Shown piece after piece: positions 6,551 through 9,567 of a stretch of DNA of 9,567 nt. Numbering within the stretch: the first letter of the stretch is position 1; every line of letters starts with the position of its first letter. Location of the stretch: positions 1 through 9,567 of the forward strand of contig WFQT01000455.1 of NCBI GenBank assembly GCA_015486895.1, given 5' to 3'. Under the pieces are notes generated by a model. That model worked only from the letters and a program-made list of their open reading frames with translations. It was not told the DNA's origin and did no database searches. The DNA is from Anaerolineae bacterium (GTDB lineage: Bacteria > Chloroflexota > Anaerolineae > JAADDB01). Both the position numbers and the translations under genes were made by a program.

Positions 6551-6578
6551 GTACAAGAACTTCACTGGCAAGGCACTA
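6551..6578. repeat. 28-base dispersed direct repeat, copy B
   Basis: It begins GTACAAGAAC and ends AGGCACTA. It matches 1911-1938 at 24 of 28 positions with only transitions between them. It lies 41 bases 3' of the atpA stop codon, next to the CACAGATT palindrome, as copy A lies 3' of mreB next to other palindromes. Confidence 0.65.
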
Positions 6579-6619
6579 AAGAGATCCACGCCGACATAAA
6601 CCGGTTGCCAGAATGCCTC

Positions 6620-8131
6620 TTACTCCGGGCTAAAAGACTTGTTAAAATCATCCAACGCCTGGCGCAGGGAAGCGATAGTCTTATCATCCATTTTCTTCCC
6701 TTTACTAATGGTTTTCGCCAAATCAGGACGCTGTGCGTCTACCCATTTTCTGAAAGTCATCTCCCAATCGGTTACCTTGTCCACCGGAACGTGATCCAGG
6801 AAACCATTCGTCACCGCGTAGATGACCATTACCTGATGAGCCAGCGGCACCGGGGAATACTGCGGTTGCTTCAGGACTTCCGTGGTCCGGCGTCCACGAT
6901 CCAGCCGATGCTGGGTTGCCTTATCCACATCAGAGCCGAACTGAGCAAAAGCGGCCAACTCACGGTACTGTGCTAAATCCAAACGCATTCTACCAGCCAC
7001 TTGTTTCATCGCTTTTGTCTGAGCTGCCCCACCGACGCGGGACACGGAAAGGCCAGCATTTACAGCCGGGCGAATGCCAGCATAGAAGAGATCACCTTCC
7101 AAGTAAATTTGACCATCCGTGATAGAAATGACATTAGTTGGGATATACGCCGAGACATCGCCGGCCTGGGTTTCAATAATGGGCAAAGCTGTCAGGGAGC
7201 CACCGCCGTACGCCGGTGCCAATTTTGCCGCCCGTTCCAACAAGCGGGAATGCAAATAAAATACATCGCCGGGGTATGCCTCGCGGCCGGGTGGACGACG
7301 TAACAGCAGAGAAACCTGGCGGTAAGCCTGAGCATGTTTACTCAAATCATCGTAGACAATCAGGGCATCTTTCCCCTGCTCCATGAACTCCTCGCCCATG
7401 GCACACCCGGCATAAGGTGCCAAATACTGTAACGCCGCCGGCTCAGAAGCAGTCGCTGCCACCACCACCGTGTGCTCCATAGCACCATACTTTTCCAGCG
7501 TCGCCACAACCTGCGCCACAGATGATCGCCTTTGCCCGACTGCCACATAAATGCAAATCAGGTCTTTGCCCTTTTGGTTAATGATGGTATCAATAGCAAT
7601 CGCCGTCTTGCCTGTCTGTCGGTCGCCGATTATCAGCTCCCGCTGTCCACGGCCAATAGGGATCATAGCATCAATCGATTTAATGCCGGTCTGCACCGGC
7701 GTATCCACCGACTTGCGAGTGACCACGTTAGGGGCAATGCGCTCCACATTACGGTATTTCTCCGTTTCAATGGGGCCCTTACCATCAATAGGCTGGCCTA
7801 AAGCATTCACCACACGACCAATCACGGCGTCCCCCACCGGCACCGAAGCAATACGCCCGGTGCTATGAACAACGTCCCCTTCCTCAATACCCTCGTAGTC
7901 GCCCATGATAATAACACCAATGGAATCCTCATCGAGGTTCAAAATGATGCCGTAGGTGCCGTTAGAAAATTGTACCAACTCGCTAGCCATAGCATTAGTC
8001 AAGCCGCTAATGCGGGCAATACCATCGCCAATGGAGAGCACGGTGCCCACATCCACCAGGCGCGTAGTTGGCTCAAAGTGCATAATTTGCCGTTTAAGCT
8101 GTTCAGTAAGCTCGTCCATACGCACGGCCAT
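6620..8131 (-). CDS. atpA: F-type ATP synthase alpha subunit
   Basis: Alpha alternates with beta in the F1 hexamer, binds nucleotide non-catalytically and supplies the arginine finger to the catalytic site. The 503 residues are family-normal. The N-terminal helix for delta contact (residues 5-25) is followed by the barrel segment VGTVLSIGDGIARISGL (28-44). The P-loop is GDRQTGKT (169-176), and Walker B is ALIVYDDL (256-263). VISITDGQIYL (334-344) and GLSVSRVGGAAQTKAMK (360-376) contain the conserved Arg365 finger. No key residue is missing. ATG 8131 is preceded by AAGGAGAA about 9-11 bases away; a second in-frame ATG four codons inside (MDELTEQ) is a less likely start. It is separated from atpH by 401 bases that hold two palindromic repeats, an exceptional distance for neighbouring atp cistrons. 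Confidence 0.98.
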   Translation of the reverse strand: MAVRMDELTEQLKRQIMHFEPTTRLVDVGTVLSIGDGIARISGLTNAMASELVQFSNGTYGIILNLDEDSIGVIIMGDYEGIEEGDVVHSTGRIASVPVGDAVIGRVVNALGQPIDGKGPIETEKYRNVERIAPNVVTRKSVDTPVQTGIKSIDAMIPIGRGQRELIIGDRQTGKTAIAIDTIINQKGKDLICIYVAVGQRRSSVAQVVATLEKYGAMEHTVVVAATASEPAALQYLAPYAGCAMGEEFMEQGKDALIVYDDLSKHAQAYRQVSLLLRRPPGREAYPGDVFYLHSRLLERAAKLAPAYGGGSLTALPIIETQAGDVSAYIPTNVISITDGQIYLEGDLFYAGIRPAVNAGLSVSRVGGAAQTKAMKQVAGRMRLDLAQYRELAAFAQFGSDVDKATQHRLDRGRRTTEVLKQPQYSPVPLAHQVMVIYAVTNGFLDHVPVDKVTDWEMTFRKWVDAQRPDLAKTISKGKKMDDKTIASLRQALDDFNKSFSPE

Positions 8132-8196
8132 ACAGTTTTATTCTCCTTCTGGAGTCTAGCAAAAATGACGTTTTAGGCTTGATCAGGCCATCCTCA

Positions 8197-8273
8197 CCAC
8201 AGATCACACAGATTAACACCTATTTTCCCTTGCTTTTCGACCTAAATCTGGTCAATTCTGTGTTTTTCTATGG
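8197..8273. repeat. CACAGATT-type inverted repeat (copy 4), atpH-atpA gap
   Basis: The left arm, CCACAGATCACACAGATT (8197-8214), extends through AACACCTATTTT. The right arm, TCTGGTCAATTCTGTG (8247-8262), extends through TTTTTCTATGG to 8273. The arms align imperfectly with a short central segment. The right arm matches the distant arm of the copy in the atpD-atpC gap (ATTCTGTGTT, then CTCTATGG or TTCTATGG). Confidence 0.7.
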
Positions 8274-8302
8274 CTGTTACTACTCAGCCTCCCCAACAAT
8301 TG

Positions 8303-8398
8303 GATGCTGATAACGCCGATACACGCTGATTTTCGCTGATCGTTTCTGGTTTATTTGCTTTATCCGCGAGTATCAGCGTGAAACCTGCGGTATCTGCA
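8303..8398. repeat. CGCTGAT-type long inverted repeat (hairpin), atpH-atpA gap
   Basis: The left arm (8303-8340) reads GATGCTGATAACGCCGATAC, then ACGCTGATTTTCGCTGAT. The right arm (8361-8398) reads TATCCGCGAGTATCAGCGTG, then AAACCTGCGGTATCTGCAT. Reverse-complemented, the right arm aligns over about 38 positions with roughly nine differences and a short indel. The central loop is about 20 T-rich bases. It is distinct in sequence from the CACAGATT class but follows the same plan. Confidence 0.75.
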
Positions 8399-8532
8399 TT
8401 CTATTTGCTCAAGGCTGAGCAGTTACCCGCAGCTAAAATAAAAAACGCCAGAGTCCAGCCTCCTTCACAAAAAGACCTTATTACCATCCCACCGCAGCAA
8501 TACCCCTTCACAGGCATCGCCCATGAGCGACC

Positions 8533-9066
8533 TCAAGCAACGGCAGATAGCATCTGCTCTCGCAAGGCCCGCAGCCGACCGGCAACACTTTGGTCGACTA
8601 GCTTATCGCCCACGCGCACAACTAAGCCACCAATAAGAGCCTTATCCACCTTGTATTGAAACTGCAAAGAGGAACCAAACTGCTGACGGAGCTTAGTTTC
8701 CATCTTTTGTCGCTGATCGTCAGTCAAAACCATAGCGGACACTACTTCAACAACTTGAGGCACTCCCTCACGAGTGAAAGCAATCACCCTGATGGCATCA
8801 ACAATTTCCGGCAGAAGGTCCAGTTGCTGCTTGGACAACAAAAGTAGTAGGAAATTCTTTACCTCGGGGGAAGCATCCGCCGACAGGAGCTTGTCCAGAT
8901 ACAGCTGTTTTTCGGTGACTCCCTTACCGGGGTCGGAAAGAGCCAGAGCTAAATCGCTGTCAACGGTCAGCTTTTGCATCACAGCGGTCAACTCTTGCGT
9001 CACCTTCTCAATAACAGCCTCAAAAACTGCCTTGGCATAAGCGTTCACCAACTCCTTCTCGTTCAC
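8533..9066 (-). CDS. atpH: F-type ATP synthase delta subunit, GTG start
   Basis: Delta (OSCP equivalent) caps the F1 hexamer and ties alpha to the peripheral b stalk. The 177-residue product opens with ELVNAYAKAVFEAVIE (residues 5-20), the usual YAKAL-like first helix. Its mostly helical N-terminal domain includes KNFLLLLLSKQQLDLLPEIV. It closes with the family signature KALIGGLVVRVGDKLVDQSVAGRLRALRE (about 142-170). The start codon is GTG at 9066, which overlaps the atpF stop by four bases (GTGA). This suggests translational coupling of the two stalk subunits. The ribosome site (GGCGGGTGAG) is modest, which fits coupling. The next gene, atpA, starts 401 bases downstream. Confidence 0.95.
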   Translation of the reverse strand: MNEKELVNAYAKAVFEAVIEKVTQELTAVMQKLTVDSDLALALSDPGKGVTEKQLYLDKLLSADASPEVKNFLLLLLSKQQLDLLPEIVDAIRVIAFTREGVPQVVEVVSAMVLTDDQRQKMETKLRQQFGSSLQFQYKVDKALIGGLVVRVGDKLVDQSVAGRLRALREQMLSAVA

Positions 9067-9551
9067 TTTAACTCACCCGCCAGGAACTCATCTACCAGGG
9101 CCCGCTGGTGCTCAGTAGACATAGATTCTCCTACCACACGCTTGGCGGCCAGTAACGCCAGCTCGGCAATCTCCTTGCGCGCGGAGCGCAACAATCGCTC
9201 TTTCTCCTTTTCAGCTTCGGCCAATGCCTGGGCCCTAATCTCTTCCGCTTCCGCCTTGGCTTGGGCCAGGATTTCCTGGCCAATCTTTTCAGAAGAGCGC
9301 GTTGCTTCGGCCACTTTTTCCTGCGCAGCCCGTCGTTCTGCTTCTAATTTAGCTTCGAACTCGGCTTTCTGTTGCTCCGCTTCCATTTTTGCCGCATCAG
9401 CCGCTGCCAGGGCTTCCTCTATGCGCTTACGGCGCTTTTCTAACACCCCCTGCACCGGTTTGTACAAGAAGTGATTCAAGAGCCAAAGTAAAAGTCCAAA
9501 GTGGATGATTTGCATCAACAAAAGGGAGCCATTGAGCCCTAATTTACCCAC
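9063..9551 (-). CDS. atpF: F-type ATP synthase subunit b (peripheral stalk), GTG start
   Basis: Subunit b anchors the stator in the membrane and reaches up to delta on F1. The 162-residue product has one N-terminal membrane segment (about residues 7-28, SLLLMQIIHFGLLLWLLNHF) followed by FLYKPVQGVLEKRRKRIEEAL, a common start of the b tether. An extended Ala/Glu/Lys/Arg-rich coiled coil runs to about residue 135. The C-terminus, AAKRVVGESMSTEHQRALVDEFL, is the delta-binding end. The start is GTG at 9551, with GGAGGT about eight bases before it and no earlier codon that fits the short pre-membrane sequence. Its stop overlaps the atpH start. atpE and atpB are expected beyond the right edge. Only one b-type gene is visible. 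Confidence 0.95.
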   Translation of the reverse strand: MGKLGLNGSLLLMQIIHFGLLLWLLNHFLYKPVQGVLEKRRKRIEEALAAADAAKMEAEQQKAEFEAKLEAERRAAQEKVAEATRSSEKIGQEILAQAKAEAEEIRAQALAEAEKEKERLLRSARKEIAELALLAAKRVVGESMSTEHQRALVDEFLAGELK

Positions 9552-9567
9552 GTAGACACCTCCTCGC

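Noticed and set aside
8440..8460. Possible weak terminator after atpH (GCTGGACTCTGGC followed by TTTTTT on the minus strand)
   Set aside because: The stem is five pairs with two G-U wobbles and a 3-base loop. It lies inside an operon whose next gene is essential. At most it is an attenuator, and I could not support it.

Overview
This window is most likely chromosomal DNA from a member of the Chloroflexota (Anaerolineae-like), probably from a genome or MAG. That is an inference. It rests on the order atpF-atpH-atpA-atpG-atpD-atpC-mreB on one strand, a substrate-binding lipoprotein with a Thr/Lys/Ala/Pro-rich linker after its lipobox, and intergenic spaces filled with imperfect palindromes built on CACAGATT, CGCTGAT and CTTTGCG words. 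No sequence search was possible, so the phylum is not proven.

Every recognisable gene lies on the minus strand, so transcription runs from right to left. From the right edge come atpF (subunit b, 9063-9551), atpH (delta, 8533-9066), atpA (alpha, 6620-8131), atpG (gamma, 5545-6414), atpD (beta, 4090-5493) and atpC (epsilon, 3345-3803). Together these are the whole F1 part of the F-type ATP synthase plus its b stalk. atpB and atpE (subunits a and c) would be expected just beyond the right edge. mreB (1972-2976), an actin-like cell-shape protein, follows atpC. After a gene-poor stretch of 1501 bases (471-1971), the 5' part of a branched-chain amino-acid-type ABC transporter binding lipoprotein (3-470) runs off the left edge.

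The genes themselves look intact and ordinary, with all the key nucleotide-binding motifs in place. The unusual part is the space between them. Only atpF/atpH overlap (4 bases) and atpD/atpG (51-base gap) are tightly packed. The other gaps are 401, 205, 286 and 368 bases, unusually long for an atp operon. Three of those four gaps, and the large gap before the lipoprotein gene, carry inverted repeats able to form hairpins in the mRNA. Two gaps share a 28-base direct repeat placed 3' of a stop codon. The large gap also holds a near-consensus minus-strand promoter that faces no obvious gene until the lipoprotein about 1 kb away.

I see no rRNA, tRNA, CRISPR array, transposase, phage gene or defence system. 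The most promising material for follow-up is the dispersed repeat set inside an essential operon and the possible non-coding transcript at about 930-1505. I found no clear new protein system.
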